Assembly: GCF_000525975.1 (NCBI RefSeq) | Contig: NZ_AODK01000022.1 | Coordinates: 1 to 64,000, forward strand | DNA from: Listeria rocourtiae FSL F6-920 | GTDB taxonomy: Bacteria; Bacillota; Bacilli; Lactobacillales; Listeriaceae | Direction: 5' to 3' | Length of the DNA stretch: 64,000 nt | Shown: one piece after another, positions 37,982-49,995 of the stretch | How positions within the stretch are numbered: position 1 is the first letter of the stretch | Layout of the letters: each line of letters starts with the position of its first letter | Program-made: the position numbers and the translations under genes | The notes under the pieces: generated by a model | What the model was told of the DNA's origin: nothing | Database searches by the model: none | Seen by the model: only the letters and a program-made list of their open reading frames with translations

Positions 37982-39059
37982 ATGAAGAAATTGTATATGT
38001 TAATAGCGCTCGTACTTTTAATGGCTATTGTGACTGCTTGTGGCAATAATGATACGAAGAAAAGCGAAGCATCCAAAGATGAGAGCTCAGAATTAGTTTC
38101 TCAGCCATACACAAAAACAGATTTTCTTATGGGAACAATCAACGTAGTAAAGATTTATGATAAGGGAAAAGAGGATGTTCTTCTCAAAGCCTTTGACCGA
38201 ATTAAAGAGCTTGACAAGCAAATTACAACGAGCGATAGTGCTAAAACATCAGAAGTAGATAAAGTGAATTTGGCTGCTGGGAAAAATCCAGTGAAGGTGA
38301 ACGATGATGTTTACTATCTTATTAAGGAAGGTTTGAAATACAGTGCAAGCTCAAGTGGTAGCTTTGATATCACGATTGGTCCACTGACTTCTCTGTGGCA
38401 TATCGGTTTTGATGATGCTAGAAAGCCAAGCCAAGCAGAAATTGACGCGGCTTTACCATTAATTGACTATACAAAAGTAAAGTTAGATGACGCTAAAAAA
38501 AACCGTATACTTAGAAGAAAAAGGCATGGAGATAGACTTAGGTGCGATCGCCAAAGGCTATATCGCGGATGAAGTGGCTAAAGTCTTAGATGAGAATAAA
38601 GTAACGACAGCTATTATTGATCTTGGAGGAAACATTATTGTCAAAGGGGACAGTCCTAAAGGCGGTGATTGGGTTGTAGGTATTCAAGATCCATTCGAGT
38701 CTCGCGGCACAGTCATTGGTACTATTCCGGAAGCAAATAAATCGATTGTTACATCTGGGATTTATGAGCGTTACTTGGAAGTAGACGGCGTAAAATATCA
38801 TCATTTATTGGATCCGAAAACTGGCTATCCTTTCGATAATGACATTGCAGGCGTATCGATTATTTCTGAAAAATCGATTGACGGTGACGGCTTATCAACA
38901 GCAACGTTCTCAAAAGGTGTTCAAGGCGGCCTTGATTTTATCGAAACATACAAGGGTGTTGAAGCAATTTTTGTAAGTAAAGAGAAGAAGGTCTATATCA
39001 CATCCGGTTTGAAAGGGAAGTTTAAGTTAACGGATAAAAACTTCCAACTGGCTAATTAA
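37982..39059 (+). CDS. fmnB: FMN transferase FmnB, ApbE family (frameshifted in this sequence)
   Basis: FmnB uses FAD to attach FMN to the threonines of PplA on the outer face of the membrane. A lipoprotein signal ends VTAC. ApbE hallmarks are SSSGSFDITIGPLTSLW, DLGAIAKGYIADEVAKVL, DLGGNIIVKG, HHLLDPKTGYPF and the metal-binding DGDGLSTATF. A run of eight A at 38495-38502 breaks the frame after LDDAKK; seven A gives KTVYLEEKGMEIDLGAIAKG and an intact ~358-residue enzyme. The catalytic residues lie downstream of the break, so a real frameshift would abolish EET flavinylation. I read it as a one-base overcall. Confidence 0.9.
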
Positions 39060-39074
39060 AAAGGAGTGTAGGGC

Positions 39075-40034
39075 GTGTCGATACCAGCTTTTTTGAAATT
39101 GGTAGAAATTCAGACGAAAATCGCGAGTGTTTTTCCATTTGTTATAGGAACTTTATTCGCGGTATATCAATATAGCTTATTCAATTGGAAAAATACACTG
39201 ATTTTCTTTAGTTCAATGCTAATTTTTGATTTAACAACAACGGCGATTAATAATTATATGGACTATCGAAAAGCAACGAATAATCATGATTACGACTATC
39301 GCACGATGAGCAATGTTATCGGACAGGAGAGAATATCAGAGAAGACGGTAATTAGCACGATTTTTGCGATGTTTTTCATAGCGAGTGGGCTAGGAGTTTG
39401 GCTTGTTATCGAAACTGATTTGCTCGTTTTACTAGTCGGTTTTATCTGTTTTTGTATTGGTATTTTATACACATTTGGTCCAGTTCCGTTGTCACGTATG
39501 CCATTAGGTGAAATCTTTTCGGGGGTGACAATGGGGTTTGGCATTGTCTTTCTGGCGATTTATGTGAACGCATATGATGATGGCATTGCGAATTTAATTT
39601 GGTCAGGAGAATGGATTACAGTGAAGGTGAATCTGGTTGAAATCATCCGAATTGCTATTGTATCCTTACCATGTATTTTCACGATTGCAAACATCATGCT
39701 AGCTAACAATATTTGTGATTTGGACGAAGATATCCGCAATCATCGCTATACGCTACCATACTATATTAGTAAAAAATATGCGGTAATCCTTTTTAACGCC
39801 TTATATTACGCTTCGTTTATAGCTATTGTAATTTCCGTAATCATCGGTTACCTAAGTCCGATTATGCTCATAACACTCCTCGCGATTATTCCAGTATTTA
39901 AAAACTTAAAGAAATTCAACATCGAGCAAGTCAAAGCGAGAACATTCGTTATTTCCATCAAAAATTTTGTTATCACAAACAGTGCAATTATCTTTTGTCT
40001 AGTTGCAAGTTTAATCTTTAAATACAATATATAA
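39075..40034 (+). CDS. dmkA: UbiA-type prenyltransferase of the EET quinone pathway (DmkA)
   Basis: A 319-residue integral membrane prenyltransferase with about nine helices. The two Asp-rich motifs are NNYMDYRKATNNHDYD and NNICDLDEDIRNHRYT. It is a MenA paralogue that joins the polyprenyl chain from DmkB to dihydroxynaphthoate, making the demethylmenaquinone dedicated to EET. GTG 39075 follows AAGGAG. Its stop overlaps a potential upstream start of the next gene. Confidence 0.92.
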   Translation: MSIPAFLKLVEIQTKIASVFPFVIGTLFAVYQYSLFNWKNTLIFFSSMLIFDLTTTAINNYMDYRKATNNHDYDYRTMSNVIGQERISEKTVISTIFAMFFIASGLGVWLVIETDLLVLLVGFICFCIGILYTFGPVPLSRMPLGEIFSGVTMGFGIVFLAIYVNAYDDGIANLIWSGEWITVKVNLVEIIRIAIVSLPCIFTIANIMLANNICDLDEDIRNHRYTLPYYISKKYAVILFNALYYASFIAIVISVIIGYLSPIMLITLLAIIPVFKNLKKFNIEQVKARTFVISIKNFVITNSAIIFCLVASLIFKYNI

Positions 40035-40054
40035 TGAGAAAAGAGGGATTTCCA

Positions 40055-40856
40055 ATGCTTGATAAATTAATATTTGGGCGCTTCATACCTGGGGAATCCC
40101 TTATTCATCATCTAGATGCAAGAACAAAATTAATAGCAGGTTTTTATTTCATTGGTATTCTATTTTTAGCGAATAACTGGCAAACTTATGCTTTGCTAAC
40201 GCTATTCACATTTTTGGTTATCCTAATGACAGGTATCTCTTATCGCTTCTTCATAAAAGGAGTCAAGCCTTTAATCTGGCTCATTCTATTCACTGTTTTA
40301 CTACAAATGCTATTTACAAGCGGCGGAACCATTTACTTTAATTGGGGACCATTTGCAATCTCCTCGTTTGGCATAGTTAATGGAATATACGTGTTTATTA
40401 GATTTGTACTGATTATCTTCATCTCGACGGTAATCACACTGACGACAACGCCTATGGATTTGACAGGTGCGATTGCCTACATACTACGGCCGTTCAAAAT
40501 TTTTTAAAATGCCTGTTCAAGATATAGCACTGATGATTTCCGTAGCATTGCGATTTATCCCTACATTAATGGAAGAAACCGATAAAATTATGAAAGCCCA
40601 GCGCGCTCGAGGTGTAGATTTTGGCGAGGGAAATTTATTCGAACAAATGAAAGTGGTTGTGCCAATATTTATCCCACTGTTCGTTAGTTCTTTCAACCGG
40701 GCTGAGGAACTAGCAAATGCAATGGAAGCAAGAGGCTATCAAGGTGATAAAGAAAGAACTAGATTTCGTATCTTGCAATGGCACTTGGGCGATTTAATAG
40801 CCGCTCTCGCATTAGTCGCTCTAACTATGGCATTAATTACATTAAGAATCTCCTGA
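40055..40856 (+). CDS. fmnA: EcfT-like transmembrane protein FmnA (frameshifted in this sequence)
   Basis: An energy-coupling-factor T-component homologue of ~266 residues with about five helices. The coupling-helix ARG motifs are both visible, QRARGVDF and EARGYQ. In L. monocytogenes the protein at this position is needed to deliver flavin outside the membrane for PplA modification. An AAAATTTTTTAAAATG stretch at 40497-40510 carries one extra base; removing it joins AYILRPFK to KMPVQDIALMISVALRF. ATG 40055 has AGAGGGA upstream; ATG 40034 would add seven residues. No ECF ATPase genes lie in the window, so it must use ones encoded elsewhere. Confidence 0.85.
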
Positions 40857-40858
40857 AA

Positions 40859-40895
40859 GGTCACGAATCAGCTCGTTGATTTGTGGCTTTTTCGT
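40859..40895 (+). terminator. Terminator of the EET plus-strand run
   Basis: GTCACGAATCA pairs with TGATTTGTGGC, followed by TTTTT. Confidence 0.8.
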
Positions 40896-40943
40896 ATCTA
40901 AAAGCTTGAAAGTAGCAATAAAAAAAGTTTTTTCACAAAATCG

Positions 40944-40972
40944 TTGAAATTACTAGGGCAGACGTGTATAAT
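40944..40972 (+). promoter_or_regulatory. Promoter of the S10 operon
   Basis: TTGAAA (40944-40949), a 17-base spacer and a perfect TATAAT (40967-40972). Confidence 0.85.
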
Positions 40973-40979
40973 AGATAAA

Positions 40980-41464
<485 letters not shown>

Positions 41465-41497
41465 TATTAGAATCTAAAATAACAGGAGGTGTGACTC

Positions 41498-42127
41498 ATG
41501 ACCAAAGGAATCTTAGGTAGAAAAGTAGGGATGACACAAGTTTTCACTGAAAACGGCGAACTTATTCCAGTAACAGTAATCGAAGCGGGTGCTAACGTAG
41601 TACTTCAAAAGAAAACTGTTGATACGGACGGATATGAAGCAATTCAAATCGGTTTCGAGGATAAGCGCGAAAAGTTGTCAAACAAACCCGAAAAAGGTCA
41701 TGTAGAAAAAGCCAATACTACTCCTAAGCGCTTCATTCGCGAATTACGCGATGTAAACTTAGACGAGTATGAGATTGGTGCAGAAATTAAAGTAGACGTA
41801 TTCGCAGAAGGTGACATCGTCGACGCGACAGGCGTATCGAAAGGTAAAGGATTCCAAGGTGTTATCAAACGCCACGGACAATCTCGTGGACCAATGGCCC
41901 ACGGATCGCGTTACCATCGTCGCCCAGGTTCAATGGGTCCTGTAGCACCTAACCGCGTATTCAAAAATAAATTACTTCCAGGTCGTATGGGTGGAGATCA
42001 AATCACTATCCAAAACCTAGAAATCGTCAAAGTAGACGTAGAAAAGAATGTTCTTTTAGTTAAAGGAAATGTTCCAGGAGCTAAAAAAGCGCTTATTCAA
42101 ATCAAATCAGCAATCAAATCAAGATAA
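41498..42127 (+). CDS. rplC: 50S ribosomal protein L3
   Basis: A 209-residue L3 beginning [20 protein letters not shown]; the central [13 protein letters not shown] loop reaches the peptidyl transferase centre. GGAGGTGTG is upstream. Confidence 0.98.
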   Translation: MTKGILGRKVGMTQVFTENGELIPVTVIEAGANVVLQKKTVDTDGYEAIQIGFEDKREKLSNKPEKGHVEKANTTPKRFIRELRDVNLDEYEIGAEIKVDVFAEGDIVDATGVSKGKGFQGVIKRHGQSRGPMAHGSRYHRRPGSMGPVAPNRVFKNKLLPGRMGGDQITIQNLEIVKVDVEKNVLLVKGNVPGAKKALIQIKSAIKSR

Positions 42128-42153
42128 TTTAATTGGAAAGGAGGACTAACAAA

Positions 42154-42777
42154 ATGCCCAACGTAGCTTTATTGAAACAAGATGGAACAAAAGCTGGCGA
42201 AATTACACTTAACGATACTATTTTCGGTATTGAACCAAATGAAAAAGTGGTTGTTGATGTAATTTTGAGTCAACGAGCTTCCTTACGTCAAGGAACTCAT
42301 AAAGTAAAAGGCCGCTCAGAAGTACGAGGCGGTGGACGTAAACCATGGCGTCAAAAAGGTACTGGTCGTGCCCGTCAAGGTTCGATTCGTTCCCCACAAT
42401 GGCGTGGAGGCGGTATCGTATTCGGTCCAACACCACGTAGCTATGCTTACAAATTACCTAAGAAAGTTCGTCGTTTAGCGATCAAATCGATCCTTTCTTC
42501 TAAAGTAAAAGAAGAAAGCCTAGTAGTATTAGAAGGTTTAACTTTCTCTGCTCCTAAGACTAAAGAGTTCACGGCTTTCCTTAAGAATATCTCTGTAGAT
42601 ACAAAAGCATTGGTAGTAGTAGCCGATGAAAGTGAAAATGTAGAACTATCTGCACGTAACTTACAAGGCATTAAAGTTATTCCAGCTCAAAGTATCTCAG
42701 TACTAGATGTTGCTAAACATGATAAGCTAATTATCACGAAAGCAGCTCTTGAACAAGTAGAGGAGGTGCTTGCATAA
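42154..42777 (+). CDS. rplD: 50S ribosomal protein L4
   Basis: A 207-residue L4 from ATG 42154 ([11 protein letters not shown]). The tunnel loop [20 protein letters not shown] is intact, with no macrolide-type insertion. The stop shares one base with the rplW start (TAATG). Confidence 0.98.
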   Translation: MPNVALLKQDGTKAGEITLNDTIFGIEPNEKVVVDVILSQRASLRQGTHKVKGRSEVRGGGRKPWRQKGTGRARQGSIRSPQWRGGGIVFGPTPRSYAYKLPKKVRRLAIKSILSSKVKEESLVVLEGLTFSAPKTKEFTAFLKNISVDTKALVVVADESENVELSARNLQGIKVIPAQSISVLDVAKHDKLIITKAALEQVEEVLA

Positions 42778-43062
42778 TGGATGCACGCGACATCATTAAG
42801 CGCCCAATTATCACTGAGCAATCAACAAGTGTTTTAGACGACAAGAAATACACATTTGAAGTTGATACACGCGCTACTAAAACGCACGTAAAAAAAAGCT
42901 ATCGAAGAAATTTTCGAAGTTAAAGTTGCGAAAGTAAACGTAATGAACTACAAAGGTAAAATGAAACGCATGGGTCGTTACGCTGGCTATACAAACAAGC
43001 GTCGTAAAGCTATTGTGACACTTACTGGCGATAGCAAAGAAATCCAATTTTTCGAAGTTTAA
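42777..43062 (+). CDS. rplW: 50S ribosomal protein L23 (frameshifted in this sequence)
   Basis: It begins [24 protein letters not shown] lies upstream inside rplD. A run of eight A at 42890-42897 breaks the frame after ATKTHVK; seven A continues [20 protein letters not shown] to the stop at 43062. The corrected length is 94 residues, the usual Listeria length. L23 sits at the tunnel exit and docks trigger factor and SRP. As an essential protein it cannot be truly broken, so this is a sequence error or, much less likely, programmed slippage. Confidence 0.93.
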
Positions 43063-43098
43063 TACTTCTATGAATTGAACTAATAAGGAGGGAATACA

Positions 43099-43932
43099 AT
43101 GGCGATTAAAAAGTATAAACCTACCACAAACGGCCGTCGTCACATGACGAGTTCAGATTTTGCTGAGATTACTACAAGTACTCCAGAAAAAGCTTTACTA
43201 CGTCCTCTGAAAAAGAAGGCTGGTCGTAATAACCAAGGTAAGTTAACTGTTCGTCATCACGGTGGAGGACACAAACGTCAATACCGCGTGATCGATTTTA
43301 AACGTAATAAAGATGGTATTCCAGGACGCGTTGCTACGATCGAATATGATCCTAACCGTTCTGCTAACATCGCATTAATTCACTACGTTGATGGAGAAAA
43401 ACGCTACATCATCGCAGCGAAAGGCTTAGAAGTAGGCCAAACAATTTATTCAGGTTCAGAGGCGGATATCAAAGTTGGTAACGCACTAGAACTTAAAGAT
43501 ATTCCAGTGGGTACTGTTATCCACAATATCGAAATGAAGCCTGGTAAAGGTGGACAATTAGTACGTTCAGCTGGAACAAGTGCTCAAGTACTTGGTAAAG
43601 AAGGCAAATACGTATTAATCCGTCTTAACTCTGGTGAGGTTCGTATGATTCTTTCTACTTGTCGTGCTACTATCGGCCAAGTTGGTAACGAACAACACGA
43701 ACTTATCAACATTGGTAAAGCAGGTCGTTCACGTTGGATGGGTAAACGCCCAACAGTTCGTGGATCTGTCATGAACCCGAATGATCACCCTCACGGTGGT
43801 GGTGAAGGTAAAGCACCAATCGGACGTAAATCACCAATGTCTCCTTGGGGCAAACCAACACTTGGTTACAAAACTCGTAAGAAAAACAATAACTCCGATA
43901 AATTTATCGTACGTCGTCGTAAGAAAAAATAA
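43099..43932 (+). CDS. rplB: 50S ribosomal protein L2
   Basis: A 277-residue L2, [17 protein letters not shown], with the conserved [20 protein letters not shown] region that contacts the peptidyl transferase centre. GGAGGGA is upstream. Confidence 0.98.
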   Translation: MAIKKYKPTTNGRRHMTSSDFAEITTSTPEKALLRPLKKKAGRNNQGKLTVRHHGGGHKRQYRVIDFKRNKDGIPGRVATIEYDPNRSANIALIHYVDGEKRYIIAAKGLEVGQTIYSGSEADIKVGNALELKDIPVGTVIHNIEMKPGKGGQLVRSAGTSAQVLGKEGKYVLIRLNSGEVRMILSTCRATIGQVGNEQHELINIGKAGRSRWMGKRPTVRGSVMNPNDHPHGGGEGKAPIGRKSPMSPWGKPTLGYKTRKKNNNSDKFIVRRRKKK

Positions 43933-43965
43933 TTGGATTTGTACTTTAAACGATTTTATAGGTAG

Positions 43966-43999
43966 CAGGAACGGGCAAGCACTAGCTTTCCGATTCCTG
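43966..43999 (+). other. Hairpin in the rplB-rpsS gap
   Basis: CAGGAACGG pairs with CCGATTCCTG (one bulge). Without a T tail it is more likely a processing or spacing element than a terminator. Confidence 0.45.
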
Positions 44000-44022
44000 A
44001 CTATGCGAAGGGAGGTTCCAAC

Positions 44023-44301
44023 ATGGGCCGTAGCTTGAAAAAAGGACCTTTTGTAGATGATCATTTGATGAAGAAGGTTGAGGCAGCTGATGCAAGCGAA
44101 AAGAAACAAGTTATCAAAACTTGGTCTCGTCGTTCAACAATTTTCCCAGTATTCGTTGGTCAAACGATTGCTGTATATGATGGTCGCAAACACGTTCCAG
44201 TCTATATCCAAGAAGATATGGTAGGACACAAATTAGGTGAATTCGCACCAACTCGTACGTACCGTGGTCATGCGGGCGACGATAAAAAAACAAGACGTTA
44301 A
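44023..44301 (+). CDS. rpsS: 30S ribosomal protein S19
   Basis: A 92-residue S19, [19 protein letters not shown], ending in the basic [16 protein letters not shown]. It contains an intact seven-A run. GGGAGG is upstream. Confidence 0.98.
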   Translation: MGRSLKKGPFVDDHLMKKVEAADASEKKQVIKTWSRRSTIFPVFVGQTIAVYDGRKHVPVYIQEDMVGHKLGEFAPTRTYRGHAGDDKKTRR

Positions 44302-44320
44302 TTGAGAGGAGGATATCCTA

Positions 44321-44665
44321 ATGACAACTGCAAAAGCCGTTGCAAAAACTGTTCGTATTGCTCCTCGTAAAGTTAGATTAGTAATTGATCTAATCCGTGG
44401 TAAGCAAGTCGGTGAAGCCGTTGCTATTCTAAAACTTACTCCAAAAGCTGCTTCTCCAGTTATCGAGAAAGTTTTAAAATCAGCAGTCGCAAACGCTGAG
44501 CACAATTATGATTTAGATGTAAATAACCTAGTAATTTCTGAGGCATTCGTTGACGAAGGCCCAACATTGAAACGTTTCCGTCCACGTGCAATGGGACGCG
44601 CAAGCGCAATTAATAAACGTACAAGCCACATTACAGTCGTGGTATCTGAAGTCGAGGAGGGATAA
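44321..44665 (+). CDS. rplV: 50S ribosomal protein L22
   Basis: A 114-residue L22 with the tunnel beta-hairpin in [20 protein letters not shown], showing no macrolide-type change that I can recognise. rpsC follows after three bases. Confidence 0.98.
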   Translation: MTTAKAVAKTVRIAPRKVRLVIDLIRGKQVGEAVAILKLTPKAASPVIEKVLKSAVANAEHNYDLDVNNLVISEAFVDEGPTLKRFRPRAMGRASAINKRTSHITVVVSEVEEG

Positions 44666-44668
44666 TTC

Positions 44669-45325
44669 GTGGGCCAAAAAATACATCCAATTGGTATGCG
44701 TGTCGGTATCATTCGTGATTGGGATTCAAAATGGTATGCTGGTAAAGAATACGCGAACTTCTTACATGAAGATATACGTATCCGTGATTATATCGCGAAA
44801 AACTTATCAGATGCTTCTGTATCTCGCATCGAAATCGAACGCGCTGCAAGCCGTGTAAACATCACAATCCACACTGCTAAACCAGGTATGGTTATCGGTA
44901 AAGGTGGATCTGAGGTTGAATCTTTACGTAAAAACCTAAATGAACTTACAGGTAAACGAGTTCATATCAATATTGTAGAAATTAAGAGAGCAGATCTTGA
45001 TGCTAAATTAGTAGCAGAAGGAATCGCTCGTCAATTAGAAAGTCGTGTATCGTTCCGACGTGCACAAAAACAAGCAATCCAACGTACAATGCGTGCGGGT
45101 GCTCGTGGAATCAAAACTCAAGTTTCCGGCCGTCTAGGTGGAGCGGATATCGCTCGTGCGGAACATTACAGTGAAGGAACAGTTCCTCTTCATACATTGC
45201 GTGCTGATATCGATTACGCATGGGAAGAAGCTGACACAACTTATGGTAAATTAGGCGTTAAAGTCTGGATTTATCGCGGTGAAGTCCTTCCTACGAAGAA
45301 AACAAATGTGGAAGGAGGAAAATAA
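44669..45325 (+). CDS. rpsC: 30S ribosomal protein S3
   Basis: A 218-residue S3 from GTG 44669 ([20 protein letters not shown]). The KH domain loop is [16 protein letters not shown] lies in the end of rplV, indicating coupling. Confidence 0.98.
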   Translation: MGQKIHPIGMRVGIIRDWDSKWYAGKEYANFLHEDIRIRDYIAKNLSDASVSRIEIERAASRVNITIHTAKPGMVIGKGGSEVESLRKNLNELTGKRVHINIVEIKRADLDAKLVAEGIARQLESRVSFRRAQKQAIQRTMRAGARGIKTQVSGRLGGADIARAEHYSEGTVPLHTLRADIDYAWEEADTTYGKLGVKVWIYRGEVLPTKKTNVEGGK

Positions 45326-45327
45326 TA

Positions 45328-45765
45328 ATGTTAGTTCCAAAACGTGTTAAATACCGTCGTGAGTTCCGTGGTAACATGCGTGGACGCGCAAAAGGCGGAA
45401 CAGAAGTAGCATTTGGTGAGTATGGTCTTCAAGCAGTTGATGCTTCATGGATCACTAACCGTCAAATCGAAGCTGCCCGTATTGCAATGACTCGTTACAT
45501 GAAACGTGGCGGTAAAGTTTGGATTAAAATTTTCCCTCATAAATCTTACACATCTAAGCCAATCGGTGTTCGGATGGGTAAAGGTAAAGGTGCTCCGGAA
45601 GGTTGGGTAAGCCCAGTTAAACGTGGCAAAATCATGTTCGAAATCGCAGGTGTATCTGAAGAAGTAGCGCGTGAAGCATTACGTCTTGCAGCACATAAAC
45701 TACCTGTTAAAACAAAAATCGTGAAACGCGAAGAAATTGGTGGTGAAGCAAATGAAAGCAACTGA
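45328..45765 (+). CDS. rplP: 50S ribosomal protein L16
   Basis: A 145-residue L16, [20 protein letters not shown]; it starts two bases after rpsC with GGAAGGAGG inside it. Its last 14 bases overlap rpmC. Confidence 0.98.
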   Translation: MLVPKRVKYRREFRGNMRGRAKGGTEVAFGEYGLQAVDASWITNRQIEAARIAMTRYMKRGGKVWIKIFPHKSYTSKPIGVRMGKGKGAPEGWVSPVKRGKIMFEIAGVSEEVAREALRLAAHKLPVKTKIVKREEIGGEANESN

Positions 45766-45943
45766 TATCCGTGAATTGTCAACTACTGAAATTCAAGATA
45801 AAGAGAAATCTCTAAAAGAAGAGCTTTTCAACCTGCGCTTTCAATTAGCTACTGGCCAATTGGAAAACACTGCACGCATCCGTGAAGTGCGCAAAGCGAT
45901 TGCTCGCATGAAAACAATCGTTCGTGAAAGAGAACTTGCTTAA
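45752..45943 (+). CDS. rpmC: 50S ribosomal protein L29
   Basis: A 63-residue L29, [19 protein letters not shown]; the [16 protein letters not shown] motif is typical. ATG 45752 lies within the end of rplP, after TTGGTGGTG. Confidence 0.96.
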   Translation: MKATDIRELSTTEIQDKEKSLKEELFNLRFQLATGQLENTARIREVRKAIARMKTIVRERELA

Positions 45944-45970
45944 AATTAATTCAGGAGGAGGTTTTAATAC

Positions 45971-46234
45971 ATGTCTGAACGTAACCAACGTAAAGTATAT
46001 ACAGGACGTGTTGTATCCGACAAAATGGATAAAACAGTTACTGTCGTTGTTGAAACGTATAAGAAACACAAGCTTTATGGTAAGCGAGTGAAGTATTCTA
46101 AAAAATTCAAAGCACATGATGAAAACAATGTAGCTAAAACAGGCGATTTAGTGCGTATTGCTGAAACTCGTCCATTATCGGCGACTAAACGTTTCCGCTT
46201 GCTAGATGTTGTTGAGAAAGCTGTCATCGTTTAA
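45971..46234 (+). CDS. rpsQ: 30S ribosomal protein S17
   Basis: An 87-residue OB-fold S17 beginning [20 protein letters not shown], with HDENN and [23 protein letters not shown] is upstream. Confidence 0.98.
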   Translation: MSERNQRKVYTGRVVSDKMDKTVTVVVETYKKHKLYGKRVKYSKKFKAHDENNVAKTGDLVRIAETRPLSATKRFRLLDVVEKAVIV

Positions 46235-46284
46235 ATCGTGAGCTATAGCAATAAAAGTTTTACTAGGAAAAATAAATTTCCTGA

Positions 46285-46680
<396 letters not shown>

Positions 46681-46718
46681 AATACAGTAGTTTCAATCTC
46701 AAGGAGGTGCTAGACCCA

Positions 46719-47039
46719 ATGCATGTCAAAAAAGGTGATAAAGTTCAAGTTATTACTGGTAAAGATAAAGGTAAATCCGGCAAAATCATCGCTGCTTTTC
46801 CTAAGAAAGACCGCGTGATTGTTGAAGGACTTAACATGGTTAAAAAACATACAAAACCATCAAACGTTAACCCGCAAGGTGGAATTTTAAATGTTGAAGC
46901 ACCGATTCACGTATCTAACGTAATGCTTATCGATCCTAAGACTGGTGAACCAACTCGTGTGAACCGTGAAATCAAGGATGGTAAGAAAGTACGCGTAGCT
47001 AAAAAATCCGGTGAAATTATAAAAGACGCAACTAAATAA
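46719..47039 (+). CDS. rplX: 50S ribosomal protein L24
   Basis: A 106-residue KOW-domain L24, [29 protein letters not shown] is upstream of ATG 46719; in-frame 46707 would add four residues. Confidence 0.97.
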   Translation: MHVKKGDKVQVITGKDKGKSGKIIAAFPKKDRVIVEGLNMVKKHTKPSNVNPQGGILNVEAPIHVSNVMLIDPKTGEPTRVNREIKDGKKVRVAKKSGEIIKDATK

Positions 47040-47067
47040 AAGTATTTGAGGAAGGAGGGAATATTAC

Positions 47068-47607
47068 ATGAATCGCCTTAAAGATAGATATCTTAAGGAA
47101 ATTGTTCCTGCTTTAATGAGCAAATTCAATTATGACTCCGTAATGGAGGTACCAAAAATCGATAAAATCGTAATCAACACTGGTGTTGGTGATGCAACAG
47201 CAAATGCGAAAGTTTTGGATAGTGCAGTGGAAGAGTTAGCTCTAATCACTGGTCAAAAACCTGTAATCACAAAAGCGAAAAATTCAATCGCTGGTTTCCG
47301 TCTTCGTGAAGGAATGCCAATCGGTGCGAAAGTAACGCTACGTGGAGACCGCATGTATGATTTCTTAGACAAATTAATTACTGTTTCCCTACCACGTGTT
47401 CGTGACTTCCGTGGGGTTTCTAAAAAAGCCTTCGATGGTCGCGGTAACTACACGCTAGGTGTTAGAGAGCAATTAATTTTCCCTGAAATTGATTACGATA
47501 AAGTAAGCAAAGTTCGCGGAATGGACGTAGTAATCGTTACTACTGCAAAATCTGACGAAGAATCCAAAGAATTACTGACACATGTTGGAATGCCGTTTCA
47601 AAAGTAA
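47068..47607 (+). CDS. rplE: 50S ribosomal protein L5
   Basis: A 179-residue 5S rRNA-binding L5, [20 protein letters not shown], with [29 protein letters not shown] is upstream. Confidence 0.98.
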   Translation: MNRLKDRYLKEIVPALMSKFNYDSVMEVPKIDKIVINTGVGDATANAKVLDSAVEELALITGQKPVITKAKNSIAGFRLREGMPIGAKVTLRGDRMYDFLDKLITVSLPRVRDFRGVSKKAFDGRGNYTLGVREQLIFPEIDYDKVSKVRGMDVVIVTTAKSDEESKELLTHVGMPFQK

Positions 47608-47646
47608 TCCAAATAGTAATCAATAAATTAGTAGGGAGGCGCAAAC

Positions 47647-47832
47647 GTGGCTAAAAAATCAATGATCGCGAAGCAAAAACGCACACCGAAACATCCTGTT
47701 CAAGCTTACACTCGTTGTGAACGTTGTGGTCGTCCACATTCCGTTATTCGCAAATTTAGACTATGCCGTATCTGCTTCCGTGAACTTGCCTATAAAGGAC
47801 AAATTCCCGGCGTCAGAAAAGCAAGCTGGTAA
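47647..47832 (+). CDS. rpsZ: 30S ribosomal protein S14, zinc-binding type Z
   Basis: A 61-residue S14 from GTG 47647. [20 protein letters not shown] is the zinc site of the short type Z protein (the C+ form). Firmicutes often carry a longer zinc-free paralogue elsewhere for zinc limitation. Confidence 0.96.
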   Translation: MAKKSMIAKQKRTPKHPVQAYTRCERCGRPHSVIRKFRLCRICFRELAYKGQIPGVRKASW

Positions 47833-47864
47833 AAACCCAATAATGGGAAGGAGGTAAATTTTTC

Positions 47865-48263
47865 ATGGTGATGACAGATCCTATCGCAGATTTTCTAACT
47901 CGTATTCGTAATGCCAATATGGTACGTCACGATAAATTAGAAGTTCCTGCTTCAAAAATTAAAAAAGAAGTCGCTGAAATCCTTAAAAGAGAAGGTTTCG
48001 TACGTGACGTTGAGTATATTCAAGACGACAAACAAGGTACAATCCGTGTTTTCCTTAAATATGGTGCAGCAAACGAGCGTGTAATTACTGGGCTTAAACG
48101 TATCAGTAAACCAGGTCTTCGTGTTTACGCTAAAGCTGATGAGGTGCCAAAAGTACTTAACGGTTTAGGTATTGCAATTGTATCTACTTCTCAAGGTTTG
48201 TTAACTGACAAAGAAGCTCGCGCTAAACAAGTGGGCGGAGAAGTATTAGCATACGTTTGGTAA
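47865..48263 (+). CDS. rpsH: 30S ribosomal protein S8
   Basis: A 132-residue S8 ending [20 protein letters not shown] plus VLAYVW, close to Bacillus S8, which also starts [18 protein letters not shown] is upstream. Confidence 0.98.
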   Translation: MVMTDPIADFLTRIRNANMVRHDKLEVPASKIKKEVAEILKREGFVRDVEYIQDDKQGTIRVFLKYGAANERVITGLKRISKPGLRVYAKADEVPKVLNGLGIAIVSTSQGLLTDKEARAKQVGGEVLAYVW

Positions 48264-48292
48264 GAATAGAAAATCACAAGGAGGTGCAATAA

Positions 48293-48829
48293 ATGTCCCG
48301 TATAGGTAAAAAGACAATTGTTATTCCAGCTGGTGTTACTGTAACATTGGATGGTTCAACAGCAACTGTTAAGGGTCCTAAAGGTGAGCTTGTAAAAACT
48401 TTTAACCCTGATATCTCAATCAATATCGAAGGTAGCGAGATTAATGTGACTCGTCCTTCTGACAATAAAACACACCGTGCTCTTCATGGTACAACACGTG
48501 CTATCTTAAATAACATGGTTGTCGGCGTATCTGAAGGTTACGAAAAAACTCTTGAGCTTATTGGTGTCGGTTACCGTGCTGCAAAACAAGGTACTACACT
48601 TGTTTTAAACGTTGGTTACTCTCATCCAGTAGAATTCGAAGCTCGTCCAGGCGTTGAAGTGGAAGTACCAGCAAACACGAAAGTTATCGTTCGCGGTATT
48701 AACAAAGAACACGTTGGCGAATTGGCTGCAAATATCCGTTCCGTACGTCCGCCAGAGCCTTATAAAGGTAAAGGTATCCGTTACGAAGGCGAATTTGTAC
48801 GTCGTAAAGAAGGTAAGACTGGTAAATAA
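48293..48829 (+). CDS. rplF: 50S ribosomal protein L6
   Basis: A 178-residue L6, [19 protein letters not shown], with the C-terminal [29 protein letters not shown] is upstream. Confidence 0.98.
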   Translation: MSRIGKKTIVIPAGVTVTLDGSTATVKGPKGELVKTFNPDISINIEGSEINVTRPSDNKTHRALHGTTRAILNNMVVGVSEGYEKTLELIGVGYRAAKQGTTLVLNVGYSHPVEFEARPGVEVEVPANTKVIVRGINKEHVGELAANIRSVRPPEPYKGKGIRYEGEFVRRKEGKTGK

Positions 48830-48862
48830 TGCCGCGTAAAGCGAAGAGAAGAGGTGAGTCGT

Positions 48863-49222
48863 GTGATTACCAAAATCGACAAAAATAAAGTGCGTAAAAA
48901 AAGACATGGTCGTGTTCGTTCTAAGATTTCTGGAACTGCAGCTCGTCCACGCTTGAACGTATTCCGTTCAAACAAAAACATTTATGCTCAACTTATCGAT
49001 GATGTTAACGGTGTAACAATCGCTAGCGCATCTAACGTAGATAAAGATTTCCCTAAAGCGGAGTCCAAAGTTGACGCTGCTACAAAAGTAGGCGAAATCG
49101 TTGCAAAACGCGCTGCAGAAAAAGGTGTTAAAGCTGTTGTATTTGATCGCGGAGGTTACTTATACCACGGTCGTGTGCAAGCTTTGGCTGAAGCTGCTCG
49201 TGAAAATGGATTGGAATTTTAA
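48863..49222 (+). CDS. rplR: 50S ribosomal protein L18
   Basis: A 119-residue L18 from GTG 48863 ([18 protein letters not shown]), matching the start of Bacillus and Listeria L18. GAGGTGA is upstream; GTG 48854 lies inside that site. It ends [20 protein letters not shown] plus the RENGLEF tail. It binds 5S rRNA. Confidence 0.96.
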   Translation: MITKIDKNKVRKKRHGRVRSKISGTAARPRLNVFRSNKNIYAQLIDDVNGVTIASASNVDKDFPKAESKVDAATKVGEIVAKRAAEKGVKAVVFDRGGYLYHGRVQALAEAARENGLEF

Positions 49223-49243
49223 TAAGAAGGAGGGACAACTTAC

Positions 49244-49747
49244 ATGCCTCAACAAATCGATGGAAACAAATTAGAATTAGAAGAACGCGTAGTTACTATC
49301 AACCGTGTTGCGAAAGTAGTTAAGGGTGGTCGTCGTTTCCGTTTTTCAGCGCTCGTAGTCGTTGGAGATAAAAACGGTCATGTTGGATTCGGTACTGGTA
49401 AAGCGCAAGAAGTTCCAGATGCTATCCGTAAAGCAATTGACGATGCTAAGAAGAATATGATCTTCGTACCAACTGTTGACACTACAATCCCACACACAAC
49501 AATCGGTCATTTTGGTGGCGGAGAAATTCTCCTAAAACCTGCAAGTGCCGGTTCTGGTGTAACTGCTGGTGGCCCAGTTCGTGCCGTCCTTGAGCTTGCC
49601 GGTGTTGCTGATGTGTCTAGTAAATCACTAGGTTCTAACACACCAATCAACATGGTTCGCGCTACATTTGATGGTATTAAACAACTTAAAAAAGCTGAAG
49701 ATGTTGCGAAATTACGTGGCAAAACAGTTGAAGAATTACTAGGATAA
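49244..49747 (+). CDS. rpsE: 30S ribosomal protein S5
   Basis: A 167-residue S5 with [20 protein letters not shown] and [20 protein letters not shown]. The spectinomycin-contact loop looks wild type. AAGGAGGG is upstream. Confidence 0.98.
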
Positions 49748-49763
49748 GGAGGGAATAAACGTT

Positions 49764-49943
49764 ATGGCGAAATTAGAAATTACTCTAAAACGTAGCTTAA
49801 TCGGACGCCCTCAACCACAACGCAAAACAGTTCAAGCTCTTGGCTTGGGAAAAACTAATTCTGTTGTTGTAAAAGAAGATAATCCTGCAATTCGTGGGAT
49901 GATCACTAAAGTTAGCCATTTAGTGGACGTTAAAGAAGTTTAA
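49764..49943 (+). CDS. rpmD: 50S ribosomal protein L30
   Basis: A 59-residue L30, [20 protein letters not shown], with [23 protein letters not shown] is upstream in the end of rpsE. Confidence 0.96.
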
Positions 49944-49995
49944 GCTATTGCTACAAATTTTAAATAAAATCAGAAATTAGGAGGAGGTGCTTGAC

